A stretch of 64,000 nucleotides of DNA, taken from Diadema setosum. Lineage: Eukaryota; Echinodermata; Echinoidea; Diadematoida; Diadematidae. The stretch covers positions 2,128,501 through 2,192,500 of the forward strand of contig CM067068.1 in assembly GCA_033980235.1 (NCBI GenBank), given 5' to 3'. The notes beneath the pieces were generated by a model. It was not told the origin of the DNA. It searched no databases and saw only the letters and a list, made by a program, of their open reading frames with translations. Shown one piece after another: positions 27,151 through 39,700 of the stretch. Position numbers and translations under genes: made by a program. Position 1 is the stretch's first letter; every line of letters begins with the position of its first letter.

Positions 27151-27370
27151 ATTTATAACTTAGCTTTCTTCTTGACATTTATGCATGCCAAACATATTAT
27201 AGTAATCCTGTGACTGTGTTTCTATTCGTTAAAAAAAAAAAAAAAAAAACTTACTTTTTAGACAACTCTGCGACTTTTGCAGTTCTTGTGACTGGAGAAA
27301 TTCAAGCAAAGAAGTTAATTCTATATCATTCCCGAATGATGCCACCCATATGTTGGGCTTGTTACTTTTA

Positions 27371-27556
27371 CAGGGCTGCCAACATTGGAAACTAGTTGAG
27401 AGAGAGACTCCCATAGACCAATGCTATAATTTAGGAGTGAAAATGAGTGAGATCAATAGAAGTGCATGCAAATGAAATAAAGTTTTAGAGTGAGAAAAAC
27501 ACTAAGGACCAAAATGAGTGAGTCTCACTCACAATGAGTGAGAGTTGGCAGCCCTG
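27371..27556. mobile_element. MITE with CAGGGCTGCCAAC ends
   Basis: CAGGGCTGCCAAC at 27371 and GTTGGCAGCCCTG ending at 27556 are perfect inverted ends. Inside each are GAGAGAGACTC / GAGTCTCACTC and repeated AATGAGTGAG words. Flanks CTTTTA and CTTTAA may be a weak target duplication. Confidence 0.7.
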
Positions 27557-28020
27557 CTTTAAATAAACTTTTTAACTTTTAATTATTACAAGATATGTGT
27601 TTGAAAAATGTAACTCTTTAATGTACCCAGTTTTTTCTTTTCTTTTTTTTTTTTTGAAATCAGCAGTCAGTAATAAACTTGTTTGTACCTGTAAATTGGA
27701 AAGTAATGTCAGATGTGGCACTGTGCCTCAGTCTTGCAGGAATGCCATAGTAACACAATCAAGGGATTATGGGGATTATGTAAACTTACTCACTATTAAT
27801 TTCAAGACATTTGAGCTGTACAAATTCAGACCTTTCCTTAGAAACCTGAAACTGGAAACTTCTTTGTTATGGAAGAGGGAACAGCATATTAAAAGATTTC
27901 CAGCAAATTTGTTCAGACCCTGAAAAAAATCAAACTTTTATTTTCAGTGCAGAAATGTAACATATTCCGGTTTGACCTGGGGTTAGTTTTTCATTCTTTT
28001 TTAATGTTTTTACTAATTAT

Positions 28021-30360
28021 GTGATCCGAGTATCCTCTCGGATCACCTTCTGTATCTGTACTGATTCTTTGTTCTTCTTCTTCTTCTTTATTTCTGGACA
28101 AAATTTGTGCATCTATTAACTCAGAAAGTTCTCAGAGTATCAATTTCAAACTTATAGCATATATGTATCATGTCCCAAAGACGACAAATCTAATGTATCA
28201 TTGTGATTGGTCAACCGTGACGTCACTCTGACGTCATTATATGAAAACACATTTTCATTCATATCTCATTAATGGAAAGGAATTTTTCAATGAAATTTAC
28301 GTCACATATATTTCAAGTCAAGCGCATTCTACTCATATTATCAAAATTCATATTTATTATTAAAAAGCGCGCGTACGCGCGCGTTGAAATATTTGTATGC
28401 TCCAATTGAGCTCAAATTTTTTTTTGCACACGTTTCAGACCATTTGGAGCATTTTTTGAAAAATTGAAAAAAATGGACGGACGCGTATGCGCGCGTGCAT
28501 ATTCGCACGCACAGCTCATATGCAATAGAAATTTCCCGTTTTTTCACTTTGATCGGATGTTTGAAATGTCAAGGAATATTTCTACCAAGTTTCAAGTCAA
28601 TCCGACTCAATATGACGTCATACGGGCCCGTCAAAGTTGAAATTCCGCGTGCGGGGCAATAGCGATATACAGTGCAAGTATGCCAAAAAACCGCCAATTT
28701 TAAATCCGATTTTACTCATCAGGATGGACGGTGACCCCCCATTTTCTTTACATATTTTGAAAGCTGATGAGTTGTACATGTCATTTCATGGGTTGGCGAT
28801 ACTAAAAAAAATGATTAAAAGATATCAAATTTCTTAATAAAGTAAAAAAAGTAAATTTTCAAAATGACGTCATCAAATTTCAAGTTCACTCGAGCGTATC
28901 TCACTTATCCTTTGCCGATTTTCACCCAAATTTCAGTATGTTGTAGCTTATTTAATGCTCTTTCATAAATGTCATAATGTAATTTTGATTGGATGATGGT
29001 ATCACCTCGTAAAAATGGATTGAAGGTAACCTTGTCAAATTTGACCAGTTTACGTGTTATCTCTATGGGAGTGCAGTTTTTCTGGAAATGAAAATTGACA
29101 TGACTATCTTTATCGAGCACTAGCTCACTTATGCTTCGGTGAATTTCTCCCAGATTTTAATATGTTGTAGCTGAGACTTTGGGCTATTGTAAGTGTGCCC
29201 TTCGTTTTTTCATGCGATGTCGGGATCGCGTCAAAAAACTTGGTTGAAATTAAAGCTTATCTTCGATGTATTGAGATATTTCTTTCTTTCTGCAATTGTC
29301 TTTGCAATAACTCAAGAAAAACATACCCTATCACCACCATATTTTGCACATGTTTAGTTCATGTCACGTATATTATTTCTTGAAATAACAACTACTTGAT
29401 CAGACGCCATCTTTGGTAAGTAAATTAGGGTCAAAGGTCATATTATTTCATCCTGTATCTTGGTGAACACATGTTCTATCTTTCCCATATTTTGCACACG
29501 TAAAGACCATATTACAAGGATCATTTCACAAGATAACCACTTTTTGCTCAGATGCCATCTTGTCTGTGCAAAGTGGGGTCAAAGGTCATATGTACTTCTT
29601 TCTGTATCTTCGTTATGACGTGTTATCTCTATGGGAGGGAATTTTTCTAGATGTGAAAATTGACATGATTGTCTTTATCGAGCACTAGCTCACTTACCCT
29701 TCGTTGAATTTTTCCCAGATTTTAATATGTTGTAGTTGAGACTTTGCGCTATGTTGTTGTGCCTTTTGTTTTTTCATACAATGTCGGGATCATGCTAAAA
29801 AACTTGGTTGAAATTCAAGCTTGAAATATCTTTTCTTTCTTTTTGCAACTTTCTTTGCAATAACTCAAGAAAAACAGCCCCTATCACCCCCATATTTTGC
29901 ACATGTTTAGTTCATGTCACGTACATTATTTCATAAAATAACAACTACTTGATCGGACACCATCTTGGGTATGTAAATTAGGGTCAAAGGTCATAAATGT
30001 TTCATCCTGTATCTTGGTGAATACTTGTCCTATCTTTCCCATATTTTGCACACGCAAAGACCATGTTACAAGAAATCATTTCACAAAATGACCACTTTTT
30101 GCTCAGATGCCATCTTTGGTGTGCAAAATGGGGTCAAAGGTCAGATATACTTCATTATGTATCTTCGTTACGGAATTCGGTACCAAATATAGCAGGTCTG
30201 ACTCCCTTTTCTAAATGTTCTCCAAACATCACATGGCCAATGTCCCCTCAACACAGATGAAACCTGTATGGTCATGCCTATAGGGATCAGGACTTAAATC
30301 ATTGATTTCCCAATAGATCGGATCACCTAATTTGTCAGTGTTGACAAATTCCGAGTCTAG
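28021..30360 (+). mobile_element. 2.3 kb modular repeat, Helentron-like (GTGATCCGAG ... CTAG)
   Basis: It opens with the perfect hairpin GTGATCCGAG-TATCCT-CTCGGATCAC (28021-28046). The arm recurs as CGGATCACC at 30319-30327. It closes with the 9-bp hairpin AATTTGTCA-GTGT-TGACAAATT (30329-30350), six bases, then CTAG (30357-30360) followed by T. The core is a direct duplication of about 566 bases (from 29055 and 29621), each unit with GGGTCAAAGGTCA. No coding capacity. Subterminal inverted repeats, repeated core, 3' hairpin and CTAG end together fit Helentron-associated non-autonomous elements. Confidence 0.65.
29055..30170 (+). repeat. Two direct repeats of about 566 bases inside the modular element
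   Basis: TGTTATCTCTATGGGAG begins at 29055 and again at 29621. Both continue through TTTATCGAGCACTAGCTCAC, TTTTAATATGTTGTAG, AACTTGGTTGAAATT, CATATTTTGCACA and GGTCAAAGGTCA. The second unit ends at about 30170. Confidence 0.85.
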
Positions 30361-30708
30361 TTTGTAGATAGGGTTGTTAGGAGACATTCTTCAACAATGC
30401 AAACTTTTGTAATGTTTGCAATAAGAATATGACCCCTTTTAGTCATAACTTTTGTTTCCCATCTGACCAGAATCACATGTTGTACGCCATGGCAGACAAG
30501 CCATTTATAGGAGAGATTTATCCTAATTATTCTTTCTCTTGCGTGTCTTGAAAAAGGAGAAAGCATATATAACTATAGACAATGCCCCTCATCTTAAAAT
30601 TTCTTGCAATGTGTGTAGTAAATAAAGCGATTCTTCTTCTCCCACCAGTCTTTGTGTATACACACCATCTTGGGTTCTGTGAACTCAGCATCCACAGTAT
30701 CATCAGAA

Positions 30709-30778
30709 ATGTCTCAGGTGCGCTTACAGGATCTCCTCTTCCCAACTGCGGCCTCCCTCCTGCATGCATGGCAGCTGG
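30709..30778 (+). CDS. mgst2: MGST2-like exon 1 (start codon)
   Basis: Starts MSQVRLQDLLFP and runs into the first membrane helix. Ends after one base of the next codon, before GTGAGT. The 5' UTR is not delimited; a TATATAA-like string near 30566-30573 is the only core-promoter candidate. Confidence 0.85.
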
Positions 30779-33700
30779 GTGAGTAAAGAGTAGTGATAGA
30801 ATCGAATCCAGACTTTCTATCAGTGCATCTAGCTTACAAATAAGACAAGTAGCGGTACAGTGTACATGAAATATGATGCGTCATCGTGAAAGCCACATAA
30901 TATTGGTGAAATATTTTTTTTTTTAAAGATTTTGACAGGTCATATGAATTTGACAGGTGGTATGGTTTAAAATGATTTGGCCAATTAATGTCAAGAAAAA
31001 TGTTTTAATTAAGAATAATGAATTAAAAAACTGTAAAGGTAATATTGCCAAAGTTGGCATTATGTGCATAAATTCTTCCTTTTATGATCGCTGACTTTAT
31101 ATGAGGGATGCACCACATATTACCACGTGACAGCAAGAGGACATTAGAAAGAAGCAACTTCAGCCTCTGCCAACCCTCTCTTGGAGACATGTTTGTAGGT
31201 TTCAGTCTTTGTTTTTTATGTTTTTCTGCTTTGCTGATACGTGCTGAGGGTCATATGAGGTCATGCTACAATTATTTTGTATTTGACGTCTCTCGTCTGA
31301 CACAAATATCAAAGGTGCAAAAACAAGTTTCAAAAATATGCAGTTTAATAGTCAAGCAAGGCCAAAACAGTGATGGGAATTCACACAGATCTATAGATCG
31401 TGAAGGGCTAATTACAATGAAATAGATCTTTTAGGTCATTTAGTAGTGCTATAGTTGAGTAATTAGTAGAAACCATAGTCATGATTTAGTGGGAGCGTCT
31501 TTGTTGTCAATTTTAATTGCTTCTCTATATAATGGTGCTGATAAATATTGTTGTTGATATCATTTATAATTATTGCAACTACTCCATGCCTTCTACAAGT
31601 GTATGTGTGTCTCTCTCTCTCTTTCCGTGCAGCGTCATTTGCTAGGCAGGTGGGCAAGGCCAGGATGAAATACAAGGTGCCCTACCCAAAGATAGAGGGT
31701 GACGAGAACTTCATGCGCTATTACCGAGCACAGTGAGTTCTTCAATCAATCTGTCGTGTGCTGAAATTGTGTTTGTCTGTGGAGAGCTCCCTCAAATGTA
31801 CTCTTGACAGGCAGGATGCATGGAGGCACATTTTTATGTCTGCCGAACCTGCAAGTAATCGTGATGTATGTGTCTGCCTTTTAGATTTTGATCAGATTGT
31901 ATGCAACATTCCATGCAATGTACTGTGTGCACTATGGTATATGTTGCCTCCCTCTTGTCCCATGTCTGAGACAGCCTGTGCAATAATTTACTTGAGTCGA
32001 ACATAGTGTTGTTTAACCCATTAGTAACTGAACGGCCCAAAACCGCCTGTCCGCTTTTTCATAGTTTTATGCTTTACCATTTCTATTGTTTTCATATAGA
32101 ATGCATGATTACGTACTAATTTCAAAGAGGCCAAAGGTCAACAAAATTATGTCAGAAGTACTTCAGTGACACACCAGTCTCTTGGTAAAGTCTGAATGTG
32201 CTTTCAGATATTAACATAACTTATAAACAAAACTAAACATGGAGTGAGCTGTTTAACATGATTTAGAAAGTTGTCGAAATAAGAGTTATATTGCTGTACC
32301 TTCTAGGGAACAATATGCCATTAGGTACAGAATCTTCAGATGCTAAAGGGATAACTCTTGCCTGTTTGATATATCCATGGAGAGGTCTTTTAAAGCAGTC
32401 TTTTTGCCAATCCACACAAATGTCTCAGATCTAACTATCCATGATTGTAAATTAGATACTTGTGTTAAAATCTTCTGATCTCATTGCTTTAATATGAGAT
32501 CTGGGTGTGCTGTGCAATAATCTAGAGAAAATTGCCATTCCTTTTTCAGAGGTAAAATGTTGTAAGGTAAAATGTTGTAATGTTAAATCAAAAATTTGCA
32601 GCATGCAACTTTAGCAAATTGCCACTGGAATTCAATGCATTGTGTAGACAAAATCTTTTTCATTATTATTTATTATTATTAATATTTTTTTTTTGCATTT
32701 TACATTTGTGAATCCTGCTTCTTGCAAAATTTGCACAAGTTTCATGTACATGTAAAAATTTCTGGTTTGCAGTATTATTTTTGTGAAAGTGTCTTATTGC
32801 TTCATCGAACATTACACTGGAGGCAAGTATTTATTTTGTTGTATGTTGTTTGTTTTATTTCTTTATCTTGGGGTGGGGGAACAGCAATTTATCTGGGCCC
32901 TGTTTCATCAAAAGATGATTTTTTTTTTTTTTCATTTCCTTACCACACAGGCTGCCATAGACTTACAGTTGAAATCAACTATGGCACCAATTTTAACTCA
33001 TCATAGAACAGGGCCCAGTGATAGCAGATTAGTAGGTGATTGGCATATTAGGAGTTAAAGGGTTTAAATCTTAGTGCAGTTCCACATCATGTGTATGTTG
33101 TCTTCATTGAGTGGAATGAATTTATACACACATCATGGTGAAAGTTCTGGAATTTTACATTTTCACTGTTTTCACAAATACGAGTGATAGTACAAAGTAG
33201 TTACATGTATGGCCTATAGCAATCACATGATCAAATGTGCAGAGGTGATGATGTCATCACTTTACAAGTCTCCTATTAAAATGTCCAAGAACATGCCAAG
33301 AATCTTTATTAAATATTCCCCTTTTGACAAGAAATCCATAAAAATGAGATACTTCATTTTCTTTGAATTACTTTGGTCTTGCAATGACTAACTGTGTAGT
33401 GACTTCTGGAGGGTAGGAGGTTGCATTTTGATAAATTCATTGCCCGTAACCATCATGATTTTGATAATTCAAACCAGTGAGGTAGTTGTGAGGTGATGAC
33501 GTCATTGCTGCTGCAGGTTTGCGTTACATTTGTATTTGGTGGAAACATCAGATATTGGTGTGCGCATGACATTACTTTTGTATTGGTATCTGATTTTGAT
33601 GAAACTTGTAACATTCTAATCATCTAGTTTTATCTGTCATTTATGAAAACTTGAAGTGAACAAGTCTCCAACAGCACTGTGCTGGCTAAGGCTTTCGAAA

Positions 33701-36700
33701 TAAGAGCAGTATCTATGTTAGATCAGGTTGAAGTCTTGAGGCATTTCTAGACCTTTGGTATTTGAGATAATTATTAACTGTGATAAGAAATATTGACTTC
33801 TAGATTATTTTTGATCATTTTTCTCTTTGCTGTGCGAGATGAGATAAACACATGAAGGAGACCATAGGTTAGAGGTTATTTGGTTTCGTGTGTGGAAGAG
33901 CTTTCAAGATAACCACTTGTTTTCTTGAAAAAATATATCATTTGGTAATGCTACCATTGCAATAAGTTGGCTGTTCAAATAATTTTAGAAGAACACAGGA
34001 GTTACAGACTACTGAGTAATTGAAATCAACAGTTTGATTTTTTTAAATTTTTAATTCAGACTAGAGATCAATAAACTATTAAAGCCTTTAAGCAAATAAT
34101 GTGATTTCTTCCTCTCTTTTTTTGTCATATTGCTACATCTCGCTTTTTTGTTTTTATTTTGGTGTCTAATATATTCTACCTGGGTGAATCACCACATCTT
34201 GCTTTTTTGCGTGTTTGATTGTGGTGTCTAATTTATGTGATCAGGGTGAATCGTGCGATGAAAGATCACATCACATTTTCAAGGGTTGAGCAAAACCTGG
34301 TATGGGTCATGTCATGAGCGAGATACTGTAGCCTTTTATAAGCCGACTGCTTTTGGGCTGCAATTACTGTAATTTGAGGGGAACAAGGCATGTGTTTGTT
34401 TTTGATTATCAACATTTTGAGGCGTATTCGCTAAAGCATGATGGTAGGTTGAGAGCATCAATCAGAATACTCTATCTGCTGGAGCAGAAGGACACAGTCT
34501 GGTGCCCTCTGCCATCAAATTATGTGCTGCCACAAATTTCTCCTGTCAAAAGTTTTGCAAGGTTTGACACTTGGGGCCTTGAGGGCAATGTGAAATTAAA
34601 TTGTCTGTGGATATTGGGGATAAATTTCAGCCGTAGAAGCCATGAATGCAGAGTGTATAGAGTTTGATTATGGTTCACTATGCAGGAAACCTGTGAAGTC
34701 TATGTAGGTACCCTACATTGGTAGACTCTGGTATGGCTATGCATTGTCACACTTGCTTTTCACAGTTGGAGCTGTTTCAGGATGCAATTTGATTTAGCAT
34801 GAAGTCCTTTGTGTTTCCCCAAGATAGGGATTTTAAAGATCAAAGAAGCCCTAAAATGATCTATGAAAAGATATTGTTGCATTAGCATTTCTTGTATTTT
34901 CTTTGCAGGCAGAACTGTGTTGAGTTTTCGCCCATTTTTTTCCCCGTCCTCTGGGCTGCAGGACTGTTTTTCCACCCTGGTATGTTTTTGTTTTTGTTTT
35001 TATTTTCATATTTCTGTCTTTATGTCTGTTTATTCTTTTCATATAAAGGGAGATACACATGATGTAGAAGGATAAATTTGAGTGCTTGGGAGATTTCCAT
35101 AAATTTTCAAATGAAATACAGTCCTGAGCTTTCAGGAATACACTTCAGTCTTTCTTTCTCTCTCTTTCATGTACTGTAGGCCTATACACCAAATTTTTTT
35201 GCAAGGTCTTATTTTCACTAATTTCGGGAGTCAGGTGCAATTCACAAATTAAAAAACGCACGAAAATATTAAATCTTATCCCAACATGAATGTGACATAC
35301 ATCCATACATTTCTCCGTTCAGTACTGTACTTCACAATCGTGAATTGAACCACTCGCTAAATTGTCAGGAAGTGATCCTTTTTGCAAAAAATTAGACTCG
35401 CAAAATATATGGCGTGTACAGTATATCATTCAGTTTTTACCTGCACGTGATGCTGCATTTACTATCATGTTTTGTATAGCAATGCTTCCACCCTGTAGGG
35501 TGCTGGCCGTCAGTGTATACATTGTCTGTCTGTGTTTCTGCCCATCTTTCCATCCATTTGTCTGATCCATCCAGGTCATGTAAGCATGACTGAAGAAAAC
35601 AATGTGTAACGGGTCAATCCATGTCAAATCAACCAATTTTTAGACAATTTGTGATCCGACCCCTTTGATTTTCTTTAAATTGGCACACCCCCCAAGTGTC
35701 ACCATTTTCGGTGACCTCGTGCGCAATAACTGATAGTCATATCCGCGCCATAATATATTGTGCATACGTGTTAGGATCATAAAGTTCTTCCAGTTTACAG
35801 AAAATGAGCAATGTAACTCATCTAACTTGGCTGCAGCAGTCAATCAAAAATAGCAAATTTTATTCAAACTTGATTGTTTGACCACTCGTTGGTTGCTAAG
35901 GGAGGCCGTAGCTTAGCAACCGTTTGACCTTGGGGCCAAAATAATTCAGAATCTTCCGTCAGACACTTGGGGGAACATTTGGTGCGAGTTAAAGAAAATC
36001 GAAGGGGGTCGGGTTCACAGCATTGGTTGATTTGACGTGGATTGACCTGTACATTAAATATTCTCAGTAATTGATCAAGGTATGCTAGATGATTCACTAC
36101 ATAGATTCCTGGTAAGATTCCTGGCTGTAACAATGTACCATAAGGTGTTAGATGGGGTGGAAATAACTTGAGGGCAATTATTGTGAACGAACTTCATACT
36201 CTGCAGAAAGCTCAAGGTCAAAGGTCACTGGAGATGATAAACAACGTGGTGTCAAGCCTGAAAGATAAGCTTGACTTCGTCTTCTCCGTAAAAGTACATG
36301 GCAGATTTTAACCAGACCTGGTTATTTTGTTGTTGTTGTTGTTCTTTTTTTTTCAAACATGATTTTTTTTTTTTCTTTTTCAGTCAAGCAGTTTCTTACC
36401 CAAGAGTTAAGAACTGTAAATAAGTAAGTTCAGGTATTAACATTGATAGAGGGTAGCATGAGTAAATCTTTGAAGGGTCATCCTTTCAGTTTTATTGATC
36501 AGTATTGTACATAATGCCAAAGCAATGCCCCATAGATCCCAAGCCATTATGATAGATATCAAGTGGGACACTCTTTTGTTAGTAATGTGCATTATGAATA
36601 TTTCATGCAACTGGTTGGAGGAAAATGATTTTTCGTGGCAGTTCTTTGGGTGGCCCCTGTGATGAGAACTGAGATTGTAATAAGACAGAGTTCAAGCAAC

Positions 36701-39700
36701 AGTTTGATGAATATTCAGGACGTCTTTGTAAAATATTAATCATTTGTATACATTCATGCATTTATGCTATTGTGTGTCTTTACAGTGGCAGCAGGCTTAG
36801 CAGGACTGGTGTATGTTTATGGCCGTTACCAGTACTTTAACGGCTATATCAAGGAAGTCAAAGGCCGGTGAGTACCCACTGCAGAAATGATGTTAGTGCA
36901 CAGCAATCAAGTCTGAGGAACAGTCAGTTCACTGTAGATTCACAGTAAGGGAATATGATACACTGTATAGAGGAAATCTAACGAGAATTCAATATGTGAT
37001 AATTTTTTTATGCCTCCGCCACGAAGTGGTGCCGGAGGCATTATGTTTTCGGGTTGTCCGTCCGTCCGTCCGTCCTTCCGTCCTTCCGTCCGTCCGTCCG
37101 TCCTTCCGTCCGTCCGTCCGTCCTTCCGTCCGTCCGTAATGAATTTTGTGGACAAGGTAACTATCAAAACCTGTTGAGGTATCCTAATGAAACTTGGCAT
37201 GTATGTGTATTAGGGGGTGAAGTTGTGCCTATCAACTTTTGGTTGCACATGCTCAAGGTCAAAGGTCAAAAGGTCAAGGTCAAATACATAAAATTTCACT
37301 ATTTCCACCATATCTATTGAATGCCTGAAGATATTTTCTTGAAACGTAGTGTATACATGTATTACCCAATTAAGATTCTCTGGTGAAAGTTTGGGTCATG
37401 AGGTCAAAGGTCAAAGGTCAAAAGGTCAGGGTCAAATACATAAAATTTCACTATTTCCACCATATCTATTGAATGCCTGAAGATATTTTCTTGAAACTTA
37501 GTGTATACATGTATTACCCAATTAAGATTCTCTGGTGAAGGTTTGGGTCATGAGGTCAAAGGTCAAAGGTCAAAAGGTCAGGGTCAAATACATAAAATAT
37601 CACTATTTCCACCATATCTATTGAATGCCTGAAGATATTTTCTTGAAACTTAGTGTATACATGTATTACCCAATGAAGATTCTCTGGTGAAAGTTTAGGT
37701 CATGAGGTCAAAGGTCAAAGGTCAAAAGGTCAAGTAAAAATATTAAAACTTCTTTTTTTTCTCCGTACCTTGGAAACTTGTTCAAGGTATCTTCATGGAA
37801 CATAGTATATACATGTACTGACTGGAATTGATTGTATCTAGAGAATGTAGGGTTCATGGGGTCAAAGGTCAGGGGTCAAAGGTCAAGTGCAACACTTCAA
37901 AATTTTACTATTTCCCTCATATTTATGCAATGCCAGCAGGGTTATATTTTTTTTTTTGCACTTGATGTATGCATGTGTAACCTAATAGAAATTCTCTGGA
38001 ACGTTTTTTTTTCTTCTTTTTTTTTGCCTCAAAGGTCAAAAGGTCAAAGATCAAGTGAAAGTGCTGAACTAACTTTTTCCTCCATATCTCGGAAGTGGCT
38101 CAAGTTATCTTGAAACTTAGTACATATTATGCATGTTCTACCTGAAAGTGATTATCTTATGAATTTTAGGGTCAAGGGCCAAATGAAAATGGTAACAATT
38201 TACTATTCAATTCAGAAATTCACACCAATTCTCCACACCTGTACCTTGAAAATTACTCAATGCCTAAATGTATGAATGGGTCAAAGTCAAGTTAAAGTCC
38301 TTAAATCCCTAGATACATGCTCTCCTATTCATCCAATTAAACCTAGGTCAAGGAAGGTGAACATTCAACACATTTGTGAGAAATTTGTTATTTCAATATT
38401 TTGCCAATTTTGTGAAAATGTAGTCACACATTGTCCACATGTACTATCTAGACCTATTGGGAAAATCATGTATTATGGCGGAGGCATACCAGTCGCCAAA
38501 GCGACATTTCTAGTTTTTTCTAGCATAATGAAAGAGCACTTGACTTACCTTTAAAGCAGGGGCAATGAGTTTACCCTTAACACGTGTCAGTAACAAATGG
38601 AAGAAATATGTACTTTCATGAAAAAAAAAAAAAAAAATCTTGTGTTTTTTTTTTTTTTTTTTTGTGGTATCATTGCTCTACTCTTACATCACATTTTTTT
38701 TTTTTTTTTTTTTTTTTGGGGGGGGGGGATCTTCTGTAGCCAAGACGTTTACACATGAATTCAATTAATAAAAACTTTACAAACTCATAACTTTTAATCA
38801 GGATGTCTGATTTTCCTCAGACTTTATAGATATGAACTACTAATACTTCAGCATCCACTCAATCCACACATTTGATGTAAATTCCCCTTTCATGCCAACA
38901 CAAGTGGCATTTCTGGCTTTTTCGATCCAAACCCCAGCATGAGACAGATGCCCTATTTAGTATTGATGAATTCCCTCAATGCTGGGAGATAAGGAAATCC
39001 TCTTGTAACTAGAGACAGCATGACATACACCTCATGTTTTCTTTGATTTTTTGTCCTCAAATAGTAGCACTATCTCCCCGTCATCATCTGCCAGTAAGGA
39101 CAGTTTCTAATCATGTAAAGTCTGTTTGATTATTATCTCAGGTTTACTTTTGTCATGGAGTAATGGTCAGTTTAATAGCATTCTCATCTGTGTTATAGCT
39201 ATTGGACGCAGGCGGAGTAGACTACATGTATTTTGATATCAAATGACCTCACTTGCTGGGACATAATTATAGTCCCAGTCTTTTTACCCCTTTATCTAGT
39301 TTTGCTTGTCAGGGAATTTCAATTAAAGGAAATGAAAACCCAGATATTTCAATTATTTTAAAAATTAATAACTTTTGAGCCGGTTGTTCTGATTTTCCTC
39401 CAGCTTTAACCGATGTGTTCTACTGATATCGCTGGTTTTGCTCAATCCACATTTATATTTGGGCTTTGTTTGCCATGAAGATTAAAAAGGCTCGTGATTG
39501 TACATGTACAGTATCTTCCAGGATATCTGTAGAAGCCCCTTTACTATGTACATTTGAGATGTTTATCACTATCTGGCTCCATTTAAATCAGTTCTTTTAC
39601 GTGGCTTCATTATGGAAGATCACTTCACATTTCGTGACAAAAATACGTCTGAATTGAATCTATTTTAAGTGTTTCTTTTCATGGCTCACCCTGAAGCTTA

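Larger units (their letters stand above)
20381..30560. other. Repeat-rich intergenic region
   Basis: No intact gene was recognised in these 10 kb. It contains a purine-rich tract (20505-20592), the second G/C-run element, two TTAA- or TIR-bounded MITEs, a decayed transposon-type coding fragment and the 2.3 kb modular repeat at 28021-30360. The patch 25266-25690 is more GC-rich than its surroundings (CGTCGCGGGG, GGGCCCGGGCCC) and could be a small CpG-rich regulatory patch; no exon was identified there. Confidence 0.55.
37008..38513 (+). mobile_element. 1.5 kb GCCTCCGCC modular element (Helentron-like)
   Basis: Opens with TGCCTCCG-(nested CCAC/GTGG)-CGGAGGCA (37011-37040), then a (CCGT)n tract and tandem 152-base units rich in AGGTCA. 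It closes with TATGGCGGAGGCATA (38474-38488), the hairpin GTCGC-CAAA-GCGAC (38492-38505), ATTT and CTAG (38510-38513) followed by T. The 5' arm is repeated inverted near the 3' end. No coding frame. It lies in the last intron of the MGST2-like gene. An older copy is at 6521-7729. Confidence 0.7.

Noticed and set aside
37249..37740. CRISPR-like regularly spaced repeats
   Set aside because: This is a eukaryotic tandem repeat: the 152-base units are almost wholly identical, with no variable spacers.
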